Origin: Bradyrhizobium sp. 1
GTDB taxonomy: Bacteria; Pseudomonadota; Alphaproteobacteria; Rhizobiales; Xanthobacteraceae
Assembly (NCBI RefSeq): GCF_023073315.1
Contig: NZ_JADPJH010000011.1
Span: 238,837-302,836, forward strand
Direction of reading: 5' to 3'
Length of the DNA stretch: 64,000 bases
The notes under the pieces were generated by a model. It was given only the letters and a program-made list of their open reading frames with translations. It ran no database searches and was not told where the DNA came from. Every line of letters begins with the position of its first letter. The stretch's first letter is position 1. The position numbers and the translations under genes are program-made. This document shows, one piece after another, positions 1 to 8,612 of this stretch.

Positions 1-808
1 CCGGTTGCGTGACCAGATGCTGGGTGACGCCGCCCAGGATCAGCTCGCGAAACCTCGAATGACCATAGGCCCCCGCCACGATCAGGCCGGCGCCGACGTC
101 GCCGGCAACCTTCTCCAATTGCGCCGCGGCGGTTTCGCTTCCGGAGGCCTCGCAGATGCGCGCGCTCGCGGTGACGCCGTGACGGGCGAGCCAGGCGGCG
201 ACGTCGGTGACGCCGGCCATCACGGCCGAGCGGTCGTCGCCCTGCTCCGGAATTTCGACGATGGTGATATCCCTCGCCTTGCGGAGCATCGGCAGCGCAT
301 CGGCCACCGCGCGCCGCGCCTCCGGCGTATCCTTCCACGCCACCAGCACGCTGCGCAGGTCGAGCCAGTTCACATTGTCAGGGACCACCAGAAGCGGCCG
401 TCCCGCCTGTATCACCAAATCCTTGGGGCTTGCGAGCGCAAACGCGTCGGAGAAGGCCGGGCTCTGCCCGCCGCTGACGATGATGTCGGCGCAGCGCGCC
501 TGCACCAGTGCGAATCGCGCCGGAAAATCCATGGCGCTGCGCCACTCCGCGCGCCCGCCACGAGTCTTGGTCGCAGCGCGGAACTGGGCCTCCAGATCGG
601 CAAGGCGCCGCTTGACGGAGGCTTCGCCCTCGTCGATCAGCGACTGGGCCTCGGCGCCGTCGGTGAAATAGAGCGGCGGCGTGAACCGGGCCGCTGCGAC
701 ACCCACAATAACAGCCTCGAATCGCTCGGCGAGCTCACCCGCGACTTGAAGACGCGCCTCGTTGGACTGATCGAGCGCCAGGCTGACCATCACGGTCGCG
801 TATGTCAT
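1..808 (-). CDS. Universal stress protein, two UspA domains (3' end outside window)
   Basis: This leftward gene starts at the ATG whose complement is at 806-808 and runs off the left edge of the window, so only about 269 codons are visible. The protein begins MTYATVMVSLALDQS and its second half contains IIVSGGQSP and later VAGAYGHSRFRELILGGVT, the nucleotide-binding loop (G-x2-G-x9-G-S/T type) of UspA domains. The length and two internal starts of the fold fit the tandem-Usp cytoplasmic family of about 275-280 aa. It is divergent from fixL, with a weak FixK-type half palindrome about 60-75 bases upstream. In Bradyrhizobium many usp genes belong to the low-oxygen regulon, so regulation by the neighbouring FixK2 is a reasonable inference. 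Family call is firm; ligand and exact role are not known. Confidence 0.88.
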   Translation of the reverse strand, partial: MTYATVMVSLALDQSNEARLQVAGELAERFEAVIVGVAAARFTPPLYFTDGAEAQSLIDEGEASVKRRLADLEAQFRAATKTRGGRAEWRSAMDFPARFALVQARCADIIVSGGQSPAFSDAFALASPKDLVIQAGRPLLVVPDNVNWLDLRSVLVAWKDTPEARRAVADALPMLRKARDITIVEIPEQGDDRSAVMAGVTDVAAWLARHGVTASARICEASGSETAAAQLEKVAGDVGAGLIVAGAYGHSRFRELILGGVTQHLVTQP

Positions 809-868
809 CGGGAGTCTCCGCACAGCAATGAACTGGCGTGAAATCTAGCCTCGCCGTGACAAGGCGAG

Positions 869-882
869 ATGAGGTAGATCAA
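869..882 (-). promoter_or_regulatory. Possible FixK-type box upstream of the usp gene
   Basis: Read on the minus strand this is TTGATCTACCTCAT, which matches the FNR/FixK pattern TTGA-N6-TCAA except for the last base. It lies 61-74 bases upstream of the usp start codon, a distance compatible with a class II FixK2-activated promoter and a short leader. A 6-bp inverted repeat (CTCGCC at 850-855, GGCGAG at 863-868) overlaps its upstream flank. Only a degenerate match, so low confidence. Confidence 0.3.
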
Positions 883-1013
883 ATCGCCAGACGGCCCCAG
901 CAGGAAATCCGCCAATGGAATCAGACATCCGAACTTGCCTCCGGCCCGGCCATGAGCGAAATTGCCGTCATGTTCGCGGCACCTGAGGACCGCAAGAGAC
1001 GAGGAGCAATCGA

Positions 1014-2531
1014 TTGTCGCCGACCCGTGTAACGCATCCGCCGGACGATGGCCGCGGTGAGCATTTCCGGGTCCGGATCGAAGGGTTCGGCGTCGGCACC
1101 TGGGATCTCGACCTCAAGACGCGCGAACTGGACTGGTCCGATACCGCAAGGGCCCTGCTCGGCATCGAGCCAAACCAGCCGGCCAGTTACGACCTGTTCC
1201 TGTCACGCCTGGAGCCAGGCGACCGCGAACGCGTCCAGAGCGCGATCAAGCGCGTCAGCGAAGGCGGCGGCGGCTTCGACGTGTCCTTCAAGGTGGCCGA
1301 TGCGTCCGGCGGGGGACAGTGGATCCGCGCCCGGGCCGGACTCATTCGCGACGATTCCGGCGCCGCCCGTCATCTTAGCGGCATCTTCCTCGATATCGAC
1401 GCGGAGAAGCAGGTCGAGGAGACGCTGCGCACGCGCGAGACCCACCTCCGCTCCATTCTCCACACCGTCCCCGATGCCATGATCGTCATCGACGGCCAAG
1501 GCATCATCCAGCTGTTCAGCACGGCGGCGGAGCGCCTGTTCGGCTTGTCCGAGCAGGAGGCGATCGGCCAGAACGTCAGCATCCTGATGCCGGAGCCTGA
1601 CCGTGCCCGCCACGACAGCTACCTTGCGCGCTATCGCACGACCGGCGATCCGCACATCATCGGCATCGGCCGCATCGTGACCGGCAAGCGCCGCGACGGC
1701 ACCACCTTCCCGATGCATCTGTCGATCGGCGAGATGCAGTCCGGCGGCGAGCCCTATTTCACCGGCTTCGTCCGCGACCTCACCGAACACCAGCAGACCC
1801 AGGCGCGGCTCCAGGAGTTGCAATCCGAGCTCGTCCACGTCTCGCGGCTGACCGCGATGGGCGAAATGGCGACCGCGCTCGCGCACGAGATCAACCAGCC
1901 GCTGGCGGCAATCAGCAATTACATGAAGGGCTCGCGGCGGCTGCTTGCCGGCAGCACCGATCCCAACACGCCGAAGATCGAAAGCGCGATGGATCGTGCG
2001 GCGGAGCAGGCCTTGCGCGCCGGCCAGATCATCCGGCGCCTGCGCGATTTCGTCTCCCGCGGCGAATCGGAGAAGCGGGTCGAGAGCCTGTCCAAGCTGA
2101 TCGAGGAGGCCGGCGCGCTCGGCCTTGCGGGTGCACGCGAGCAGAACGTGCAGCTCCGCTTCAGCCTCGATCCGGACGCCGATCTCGTCCTCGCCGACCG
2201 CGTGCAGATCCAGCAGGTGCTGGTCAATCTGTTCCGCAACGCGCTCGAGGCGATGGCGCAATCGCCGCGGCGCGAACTCGTGGTCGCCAACAAACGCGTC
2301 AGTGACGACATGATCGAGGTGGAAGTCTCCGACACCGGCTCCGGCTTCCAGGACGGCGTCATTCCAAACCTGTTCCAGACCTTCTTCACCACCAAAGACG
2401 CCGGCATGGGCGTGGGACTGTCCATCAGCCGCTCGATCATCGAGGCTCACGGCGGCCGCATGTGGGCAGAGAGCAACGCATCGGGCGGCGCGACATTCCG
2501 CTTCACTCTTCCGGCAGCCGACGAGAACTGA
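1014..2531 (+). CDS. fixL: Oxygen-sensing PAS-heme histidine kinase FixL
   Basis: FixL autophosphorylates when oxygen leaves its haem and passes phosphate to FixJ, starting the microaerobic/nitrogen-fixation cascade. The 505-aa product has an N-terminal PAS domain (about 20-135), a haem PAS domain (about 140-260) and a HisKA plus HATPase kinase core (about 275-503). Counting from the chosen start, the haem ligand is His200 (in RARHDSYLARY), the oxygen-sensing arginine is Arg220 (in GIGRIVTGK) and the phosphoacceptor is His291 (in ALAHEINQPL). All three numbers are those of B. diazoefficiens FixL, which fixes the start at the TTG at 1014, behind a GAGGAG ribosome site at 999-1004. No membrane segments are seen, as in the soluble Bradyrhizobium FixL. 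It is followed after 3 bases by fixJ, so the two are cotranscribed. Confidence 0.97.
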   Translation: MSPTRVTHPPDDGRGEHFRVRIEGFGVGTWDLDLKTRELDWSDTARALLGIEPNQPASYDLFLSRLEPGDRERVQSAIKRVSEGGGGFDVSFKVADASGGGQWIRARAGLIRDDSGAARHLSGIFLDIDAEKQVEETLRTRETHLRSILHTVPDAMIVIDGQGIIQLFSTAAERLFGLSEQEAIGQNVSILMPEPDRARHDSYLARYRTTGDPHIIGIGRIVTGKRRDGTTFPMHLSIGEMQSGGEPYFTGFVRDLTEHQQTQARLQELQSELVHVSRLTAMGEMATALAHEINQPLAAISNYMKGSRRLLAGSTDPNTPKIESAMDRAAEQALRAGQIIRRLRDFVSRGESEKRVESLSKLIEEAGALGLAGAREQNVQLRFSLDPDADLVLADRVQIQQVLVNLFRNALEAMAQSPRRELVVANKRVSDDMIEVEVSDTGSGFQDGVIPNLFQTFFTTKDAGMGVGLSISRSIIEAHGGRMWAESNASGGATFRFTLPAADEN

Positions 2532-2534
2532 TCA

Positions 2535-3152
2535 ATGGCGACCAAGGGACATGTCTACGTCATCGACGACGACGCCGCGATGCGGGACTCGCTGAACTTC
2601 CTGCTGGAGTCCTGCGGCTTCGGCGTCACGCTGTTCGACAACGCGCAAGGCTTCCTCGACGCCCTGCCCGGCCTCACCTTCGGCTGCGTCGTCTCCGACG
2701 TGCGTATGCCCGGCCTCGACGGCATCGAGCTGTTGAAGCGGATGAAAGCGCGGCAAAGCCCGTTCCCGATCCTGATCATGACAGGTCATGGCGACGTGCC
2801 GCTCGCGGTCGAGGCGATGAAGTTAGGCGCAGTCGACTTTCTCGAAAAGCCGTTCGAGGACGACCGCCTCACCGCCATGATCGAGAGCGCGATCCGACAG
2901 GCCGAGCCGGCAGCCAAGAACGAGGCCGTCACGCAGGATATCGCCGGCCGCGTCGCCTCCTTGAGTCCCAGGGAACGGCAGGTCATGGAAGGGCTCATCG
3001 CGGGCCTCTCCAACAAGCTGATCGCCAGGGAATACGACATCAGCCCGCGCACCATCGAAGTGTACCGGGCCAATGTCATGACCAAGATGCAGGCGGGCAG
3101 CCTCTCAGAACTGGTCCGGCTGGCGATGCGCGCCGGCATGCTGGGGGATTGA
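2535..3152 (+). CDS. fixJ: Two-component response regulator FixJ
   Basis: A 205-aa NarL/FixJ-type regulator and the partner of FixL. The receiver domain (about 5-120) carries the acidic pocket IDDD, the phosphoacceptor Asp55 (VVSDVRMPG) and the conserved lysine in LEKPF. The C-terminal LuxR-type helix-turn-helix (about 140-200) contains LSPRERQVM and the recognition region ISPRTIEVYRANVM. Phospho-FixJ is known to activate fixK2, which lies 570 bases downstream, and a candidate site is visible there (3619-3640). Start ATG at 2535 follows the fixL stop by 3 bases, implying translational coupling. Confidence 0.96.
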   Translation: MATKGHVYVIDDDAAMRDSLNFLLESCGFGVTLFDNAQGFLDALPGLTFGCVVSDVRMPGLDGIELLKRMKARQSPFPILIMTGHGDVPLAVEAMKLGAVDFLEKPFEDDRLTAMIESAIRQAEPAAKNEAVTQDIAGRVASLSPRERQVMEGLIAGLSNKLIAREYDISPRTIEVYRANVMTKMQAGSLSELVRLAMRAGMLGD

Positions 3153-3196
3153 GGCAAGTCAAGTTCGCCGCTTTTGGCTGTGATAGCCAAGGCTGC

Positions 3197-3619
3197 ATGA
3201 TCGAGATTGGCTCGCACCCTCAGCGGCTCCCAATGGCGTCAGCGGCAAAGCCCACAATCTACGTGGTCGACGACGATGCCGCCGTGCTGGGCTCCCTGCA
3301 ATTTCTGTTGGAAACCGACGGTTTTGCCGTGCGGACCTTCAGGAATGCGACGGCGCTGCTCAATGCCAGCGGCGCGCCGGGCGCCGATTGCTACGTGATC
3401 GACTACAAGATGCCCGACATCAATGGCATCGAGCTGGCCGGCCGGCTGCGCCAAGCCGACGGCGATATCCCGGTGATCCTGATCACCGGGTATCCGGACG
3501 GTAATATCTCGGCCCGTGCGGCGGCCGCGGGCGTCAAGGACGTCATCTTGAAGCCGCTTCTGGACGAAAACCTGGTCAAACGCATCCGCCACGCCATCCA
3601 GGGCCGTCGGCGAAATTGA
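3197..3619 (+). CDS. Single-domain response regulator between fixJ and fixK2
   Basis: A receiver domain with no output domain. It shows the acidic pair in VVDDDAAVL, a phosphoacceptor Asp in VIDYKMPDINGIEL, the Thr in ILITGYP and the Lys in ILKPLLDEN, so all residues for phosphotransfer are present. The same gene order, with a stand-alone receiver between fixJ and fixK2, occurs in B. diazoefficiens. Being encoded next to FixL it may act as a phosphate sink or alternative FixL/kinase partner; that is inference. Two starts are possible: ATG 3197 (140 aa, weak AAGG ahead) or ATG 3233 (128 aa, no clear ribosome site, but beginning right at the conserved domain). The stop codon overlaps the left arm of the palindrome preceding fixK2. 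Confidence 0.85.
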   Translation: MIEIGSHPQRLPMASAAKPTIYVVDDDAAVLGSLQFLLETDGFAVRTFRNATALLNASGAPGADCYVIDYKMPDINGIELAGRLRQADGDIPVILITGYPDGNISARAAAAGVKDVILKPLLDENLVKRIRHAIQGRRRN

Positions 3620-3640
3620 CCTACGGGGTTCTACGTAGGT
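3619..3640. promoter_or_regulatory. Candidate FixJ operator in the fixK2 promoter
   Basis: ACCTACG (3619-3625) and CGTAGGT (3634-3640) form a perfect 7-bp inverted repeat with an 8-base spacer, and the right arm includes the palindrome CTACGTAG (3631-3638), close to the GTAMGTAG element described for FixJ binding. It lies 83-104 bases upstream of the fixK2 start codon, where FixJ is known to activate fixK2 in Bradyrhizobium. The left arm begins on the last base of the preceding stop codon. Confidence 0.5.
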
Positions 3641-3722
3641 AAACCTCCCTAAGATATCTCGCGAAATTTTCGAAGCATCTGTTACCGCGTACCAAAGCGT
3701 CATCACAACGGAGATGGCGCAG

Positions 3723-4421
3723 ATGCTGACCCAGACGCTCAACACCCAGGCGATCAACACGCAAGTTCGTGGCAAGATCGCCCCTGCCCATCCCGTGTCC
3801 GACCAGTTCGGCGCGATCGCCGGCCATGCCGGACTTGTCGCCACCGAGTTCTCCTACCGCAAGGACGAGGAGATCTATGGTGAGGACGAGCCGGCCGAAT
3901 ATGTCTACCAGGTCGTGTCAGGCGCCGTGCGCAGCTACAAGCTTCTCTCCGACGGCCGCCGTCAGATCGGCGCCTTCCATCTTTCCGGCGACGTGTTCGG
4001 CCTCGAATCCGGCTCCACCCACCGCCTTGCCGCTGAAGCCATCATCGACACTAATGTACGCCTCGTGAAGCGCGCCAGCCTCGATAAGGCAGCCGGCACC
4101 GACGTGCTGGTCGCCCGCAAGCTATGGGCGATGACGGCTGGCGAGCTGCGCCACGCCGAAGACCACATGCTGCTCTTGGGCCGCAAGACCGCGATGGAGC
4201 GCGTCGCGACCTTCCTGCTCGAAATGGACCGTCGCCTTGCCGTTGCCGGCATGATGGCGCTGCCGATGTGCCGCCGCGACATCGGCGACTATCTCGGCCT
4301 TACCCTCGAAACCGTGTCGCGCGCGCTGTCGCAACTTCACGCCCAGGGCATTTTAGGTTTTTCCGGCGCCCGCCAGATCGTACTGCGCAACCGGGCGCGC
4401 CTGCACAATCTCGACGCCTGA
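3723..4421 (+). CDS. fixK2: CRP/FNR-type transcription factor FixK2
   Basis: FixK2 is the central activator of microaerobic genes in Bradyrhizobium (fixNOQP, denitrification and others). The product has an N-terminal cyclic-nucleotide-like beta-roll (about 30-130), a long dimer helix and a C-terminal winged helix (about 175-225) with the recognition helix LTLETVSRALSQL typical of FNR/FixK proteins. There are no N-terminal Cys residues for an Fe-S cluster. The start at ATG 3723 is preferred over ATG 3714 because GGAG (3710-3713) is then well spaced, the length becomes 232 aa, and the single conserved Cys (in LPMCRRDIG) becomes Cys183, the residue whose oxidation inactivates B. diazoefficiens FixK2. 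It closes the fixLJ-rr-fixK2 cassette. Confidence 0.95.
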   Translation: MLTQTLNTQAINTQVRGKIAPAHPVSDQFGAIAGHAGLVATEFSYRKDEEIYGEDEPAEYVYQVVSGAVRSYKLLSDGRRQIGAFHLSGDVFGLESGSTHRLAAEAIIDTNVRLVKRASLDKAAGTDVLVARKLWAMTAGELRHAEDHMLLLGRKTAMERVATFLLEMDRRLAVAGMMALPMCRRDIGDYLGLTLETVSRALSQLHAQGILGFSGARQIVLRNRARLHNLDA

Positions 4422-4460
4422 TTTTTCGATCTTCCCCCACTTACGGCCGGTTGAATGCGT

Positions 4461-5771
4461 TCAGCCGACCATTTCTTTCGTCGCGATCACGCCCCTGCGC
4501 CGCGTCTCCGGCATCACCAGCAAGATCAGAAGAAACCCCGTCGCAGCGATGCTCGACAGCCCGAAGAAGGCGGTGGCATTGCCGAACTTGTCGCTGACAT
4601 AGCCGCCAAGCGCCGTGCTCAGCGCCGCGCCGATGCCCGTTGCCGTGCCGACGATGCCCTGCGCGAGATTGAAATGACCGCTGCCGAAGGCGACGTCGGC
4701 CACGATCAGCGGGATCATCACCGCGAATACCGCCGCGGTGAAGCCGTCGAACACCTGCACCGCCACCAGCAGATAGGGATCGCGCACGGTCGCGAACAAC
4801 ACGCCGCGAATCGTCAGCGCGGCGAACCCGATCAGCAGCAGCGGCCGGCGGCCCCAGAGTTGCGCCTTGCGTCCGACTGAAGGGGATAGCAGCGCCACGA
4901 TCACCTGCGGCACGACGATGCAGAAGGCGACGAGCACCGTCGCCCACTGGCTCGACCGCGCCGTCACCGCGCTTGCCATCAGCGGCATCATCGCGGCGTT
5001 GGCCAGTTGCAACAGCAAGACACTCAGCGCAAAGACGATCAGCGGCTTTTGCCGGATCAAATGCCAGATATTGGTATCGCCACGATCCTCCGCCTCGCGC
5101 GGCATCGCGCCGTGACAGCGCGCGATGTCGACCTCCTCCTCGCGGATGCGCGACAGCGCGATCAGGGTCGGGATCGCCAGCAGGAAGGTGACCAGGAATA
5201 CCGAGCGGCTCGACAGCAGATAACCGGCGGTGCCCATCACCGCGGCGGCGACGCCGTTGCCGAGCGATGCAAAGCGCGCATTGCGGCCGAGCCGCTCGCC
5301 GATCGCGAACGGACCGACGAGGCCAAGGCTGATCGCCGCGATCGCCGGGCCCAGCACGCAGCTTGCCGCGGCGTGCAGGGTGGCGGCTGCCACCACCACC
5401 GGGAAGATTGGCATTGCGGCATAGGCGAGTGCACAGCAGCCGATCGTCGCAATGGCAAGTCCCGCCACCAGCCGCTCCGATTTTGCGGCATCGATGATGG
5501 CGCCGCCCGGCATCTGGCCGATCAGCGCGACGATGCCGCCGATCGACAGCACGAGGCCGATCTCGACCTGGGTCCATTTTTGCGTCGTAAGATAAACCGC
5601 GATGAAGGGCCCGAACCCGGTCTGCACGTCGGCTAGGAAGAAGATGAACCAGTCGAGACCGCGCAGGCTTTGGCGCGACGGCGCCGGCATGCCCGCAGGC
5701 GGCCGCGCGACGACGTTGTCCTGTTCAACGCGCCCCTCGCGATCCGCACGGTTCGGCTTCGACAAAAGCAC
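4461..5771 (-). CDS. Major facilitator superfamily transporter
   Basis: A 436-aa inner-membrane protein with about twelve hydrophobic segments in two halves separated by a charged loop (around residues 215-240). It shows a motif-A-like loop between TM2 and TM3 (GQMPGGAIIDAAKS) and a second-half counterpart (LGGYVSDKFG). The N-terminus has a hydrophilic stretch of about 35 residues ahead of TM1. Substrate cannot be read from sequence; the family includes drug and metabolite exporters. The GTG start lies 23 bases after the PRC-barrel gene, so it is probably the last gene of the leftward operon; it converges on fixK2 with 39 bases between them. Confidence 0.85.
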   Translation of the reverse strand: MLLSKPNRADREGRVEQDNVVARPPAGMPAPSRQSLRGLDWFIFFLADVQTGFGPFIAVYLTTQKWTQVEIGLVLSIGGIVALIGQMPGGAIIDAAKSERLVAGLAIATIGCCALAYAAMPIFPVVVAAATLHAAASCVLGPAIAAISLGLVGPFAIGERLGRNARFASLGNGVAAAVMGTAGYLLSSRSVFLVTFLLAIPTLIALSRIREEEVDIARCHGAMPREAEDRGDTNIWHLIRQKPLIVFALSVLLLQLANAAMMPLMASAVTARSSQWATVLVAFCIVVPQVIVALLSPSVGRKAQLWGRRPLLLIGFAALTIRGVLFATVRDPYLLVAVQVFDGFTAAVFAVMIPLIVADVAFGSGHFNLAQGIVGTATGIGAALSTALGGYVSDKFGNATAFFGLSSIAATGFLLILLVMPETRRRGVIATKEMVG

Positions 5772-5794
5772 AGGCGATCAGCCCTCCCGGCGCC

Positions 5795-6331
5795 TCACTG
5801 AACAGCTTGCAGCGGTTGAAGGCTGCCGGACGCGCCGAGCACGACCATCGGCATGTCTTCCTTGTACTCAGGCGCGGCCGCGACCTGCGCCTTGGTCAAT
5901 TCCAGCGTGATGCTGTCCTTCTTGTTGGCGATCTTGCCGAATCGCATGGCGTTCCAGTCCACCACGATCTTGCGGCTGCCGACGCCGAGAAAGCCGCCGA
6001 AATCGATCACGGCGGCGCGGACATGGCCGGTCCGGTCGACGACGACGTCGACGATGCGGCCCATGTCCTCGTCGGCAGCGCTGCGCACGTCCCGGCCGAG
6101 CACGCCATGAGCATCGCTCGCACCGATGATGGTCACCGACGGCGGCGGCGCGGCATCCTTCGGCGTGACGGTCACAGTGGATGCCGGCGGCTGCACCGTG
6201 GCCGGCGCATTCGCTTCACTCGGAGGCGTCGTGGGAGCCGCCGCAGGCGTCTCCTCAGCCGCACGCGATACGGCGCTCGTCAAGCCCGCGACGAAGGCCA
6301 CGCTCAGGATCAACGCTCCGATCGTACGCAT
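5795..6331 (-). CDS. Secreted PRC-barrel domain protein
   Basis: A 178-aa protein with a Sec signal peptide (MRTIGALILSVAFVAGL..., cleavage after SRA near residue 24), a Pro/Ala/Thr-rich linker (about 25-70) and a PRC-barrel domain (about 70-170) marked by GRDVRSAADEDMGRIVDVVVD and VIDFGGFLGVGSRKI. PRC-barrels are small all-beta domains often found in stress-linked alphaproteobacterial proteins; the ligand here is unknown. The start has an excellent AAGGAGGG ribosome site. It sits 20 bases after the glycogen debranching gene and 23 bases before the MFS gene, so all three are likely cotranscribed. Confidence 0.85.
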   Translation of the reverse strand: MRTIGALILSVAFVAGLTSAVSRAAEETPAAAPTTPPSEANAPATVQPPASTVTVTPKDAAPPPSVTIIGASDAHGVLGRDVRSAADEDMGRIVDVVVDRTGHVRAAVIDFGGFLGVGSRKIVVDWNAMRFGKIANKKDSITLELTKAQVAAAPEYKEDMPMVVLGASGSLQPLQAVQ

Positions 6332-6350
6332 GGTCCCTCCTTGCGCGCCG

Positions 6351-8555
6351 CTAGCGCGCCAGCACGATCGACACCTGGATCTGGCCGCGCGTGCGCAGCA
6401 CTTCCAGCGCCACGTCGTCGCCGTGGCGGCTGACGCGCAGATCCACGGCGGATTCGCCCAGCCGCAGATCCCGCAGGATGACCTCGTTCAAAAACGGCGG
6501 CAGATGCGGGTTGCGCAGGCGGATCTCGCCGCGCGCCACGTCGAACTCGATGCCGAGCGCCGCCTCCAGCAAGGTGAATGGCGTCGCGCTGGCCCAGGCC
6601 TGCGGGGCGCAGGCGACGGGATAGAGCGTCGGGCCGCGCCGCTTCTCGCGGCGGAAGCCGCAGAACAATTCGGGCAGCCGCCGCAAATCCATGTAGCTGG
6701 CGGCGTCGAACAGCCCCTTGAAGACATGCGCCACCGAATGCTTGAGGCCGTAGCGCGCAAGCCCGAGCGCGATCAGCGCGTTGTCGTGCGGCCAGATCGA
6801 GCCGTCATGATACGACATCGGGTTGTAGCGCACCTCGCCGACGGCGACGGTGCGGATGCCCCAGCCCGAGAAGAAATGCGGCTGCATCAAATCGGCGGCC
6901 ACGAGGCGTGCGCGGTCCTCGCGGATCATGCCGCTGAACAGGACCTGTCCGGCGTTCGAGGTTCGCACCTTGCAGGGACGCTTCTTGCCGTCGAGGGCCA
7001 ATGCATAAGTGCCGAGCTCCTCGCACCAGAACGCCTTCTCGAAGCGCTCGGCCAGCGACTTGGCTTCGGCCTCGAGCTTGCGCACGCGATCCGGCTTGCC
7101 GAGCCGCAGCGCGCAGCGCGCGGCCAGCTGCTTGGCCGCGTAGACGTAGCCCTGGACTTCGGCGAGCGCGATATTGCCTTCCGCTAGCTGGCCGTCGGCA
7201 TGGAAGATCGCGTCATAGGAATCCTTCCAGCCCTGGTTGGCGAGCCCCTTCTCGGTGGCGCGCTGATATTCGACGAACCCGTCATTGTCAGGGTCGCCGG
7301 GGCCGTCGATCCACGCCAGCCCCGCCTCGATGGCAGGCCATAGCTCGATCAGTGTCTTTTCGTCGCCAGTCCGTTCGAAATAGCTTCCGGCGAGCAGCAC
7401 GAACAATGCCGTGGAATCCACGCTGCCGTAATATTGCGAGAACGGCACTTCGTGCAGCGCCGCCATCTCGCCGCCGCGCATCTCGTGCAGGATCTTTCCG
7501 GGCGCAGCGTCAGCGAGCGGGTCGACCTCACTCGCCTGAAAATGGGCGAGTCGCCTGAGCACGCCCTTGGCGACGCGCGGATCGACCCACAGCATCTGGA
7601 GCGCAGTGATCAGCCCGTCGCGCCCGAACGTCGTCGAGTACCAGGGAATGCCGGCATAGGGATAGCGGCCTTGCGGCGTCTCCGTCGTCAGCATGTTGAG
7701 GTCGGCCATGGCCTGGCACAGCACCTCGTTGAAGATGTTGTTGGAGGTCTCGATGCTGGCCGCGCCCATCGTCGACTGCCGCATCTCGCGGCGATGGGCG
7801 AGCAGGCCGCGGAAGAAGCGCGCCGGCTTCTCCGCGATCGGCCGGTTGCAGGACGCAGCCACGAACAGCGATTTCGACTGATGCGGGTCCAGCTCGATCT
7901 CCCACGTCGCTGCGTTCACCGAGAGCCGCGTCGGGCGTGGATCAAAATGCAGCCCCGTGGTGCGCGCGGCATCGTCGAGACCGCGATATTCGAACAGCAC
8001 GTCGGTCGGCCCGAGCAGCTTGCTGGTGCCGGTGCCGCGGCGCGGGCGGCGTTCGCCGCGGACCTCGAACAGATCGGCAAAATCATTGTCGAACAGCAGC
8101 GTCAGCCCGAAGCTCGTACGCCGGTCGCCGTGGTTCTGTACGCCGATGCGTTGATAGGCGGTGCCGCGCCACAAAAAGATCGTTCGCACGATGTGCAGCA
8201 GATCCTTTTGCAGCACGAGACTGCCGTCGCGGTAGATGTCGGGGTTGGTGAGATCGACGGTCAGCGCCGAATTGTCGTCGCGTAAGTTCGAGCCGAGCAG
8301 CAGCGGCTGGAGATCGTCGAGGACCAGCTCCAGCCGCGCCAGGTAGCGCGTGTCGTGGTGAAACAGGCCGTCCGGCCCGCCGGCCGATGCGCCGATGTCG
8401 CCATGGCTGTCGAGCACGATGAAGGTGTCGTCGTGCTTGAGCGAGCGCCGGGGCCGCGCCGACGGCCCCGTCATCGGGATATAGAACGGCTGCTCCGCGA
8501 CCTGCTCCACGGTCCGCGCCACGGAGACGAGCTTGGTGACGACTTCGGCTGCCAT
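6351..8555 (-). CDS. Amylo-alpha-1,6-glucosidase / glycogen debranching-type glycosidase
   Basis: A 734-aa cytoplasmic enzyme predicted to act on alpha-1,6 branches of a glucan. The N-terminal beta-rich debranching domain (about 30-240) contains DGLFHHDTRYLA and LVLQKDLLHIVRTIF. The following (alpha/alpha)6 barrel (about 260-660) contains YAGIPWYSTTFGRDGLI, WKDSYDAIFHADG and SYHDGSIWPHDNALIA, typical of the amylo-alpha-1,6-glucosidase family. A beta domain closes the C-terminus. The ribosome site is GGGGAG. The nearby ABC exporter and divergent GT4 glycosyltransferase suggest a role in glucan, trehalose or stress-glycan turnover, but the substrate is not shown by sequence. Confidence 0.87.
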   Translation of the reverse strand: MAAEVVTKLVSVARTVEQVAEQPFYIPMTGPSARPRRSLKHDDTFIVLDSHGDIGASAGGPDGLFHHDTRYLARLELVLDDLQPLLLGSNLRDDNSALTVDLTNPDIYRDGSLVLQKDLLHIVRTIFLWRGTAYQRIGVQNHGDRRTSFGLTLLFDNDFADLFEVRGERRPRRGTGTSKLLGPTDVLFEYRGLDDAARTTGLHFDPRPTRLSVNAATWEIELDPHQSKSLFVAASCNRPIAEKPARFFRGLLAHRREMRQSTMGAASIETSNNIFNEVLCQAMADLNMLTTETPQGRYPYAGIPWYSTTFGRDGLITALQMLWVDPRVAKGVLRRLAHFQASEVDPLADAAPGKILHEMRGGEMAALHEVPFSQYYGSVDSTALFVLLAGSYFERTGDEKTLIELWPAIEAGLAWIDGPGDPDNDGFVEYQRATEKGLANQGWKDSYDAIFHADGQLAEGNIALAEVQGYVYAAKQLAARCALRLGKPDRVRKLEAEAKSLAERFEKAFWCEELGTYALALDGKKRPCKVRTSNAGQVLFSGMIREDRARLVAADLMQPHFFSGWGIRTVAVGEVRYNPMSYHDGSIWPHDNALIALGLARYGLKHSVAHVFKGLFDAASYMDLRRLPELFCGFRREKRRGPTLYPVACAPQAWASATPFTLLEAALGIEFDVARGEIRLRNPHLPPFLNEVILRDLRLGESAVDLRVSRHGDDVALEVLRTRGQIQVSIVLAR

Positions 8556-8612
8556 GAGCGGCTCCCCTGCTCCTGTTTCGAGACGCGACCAACGCGAACG
8601 CGACTGTTGGGT

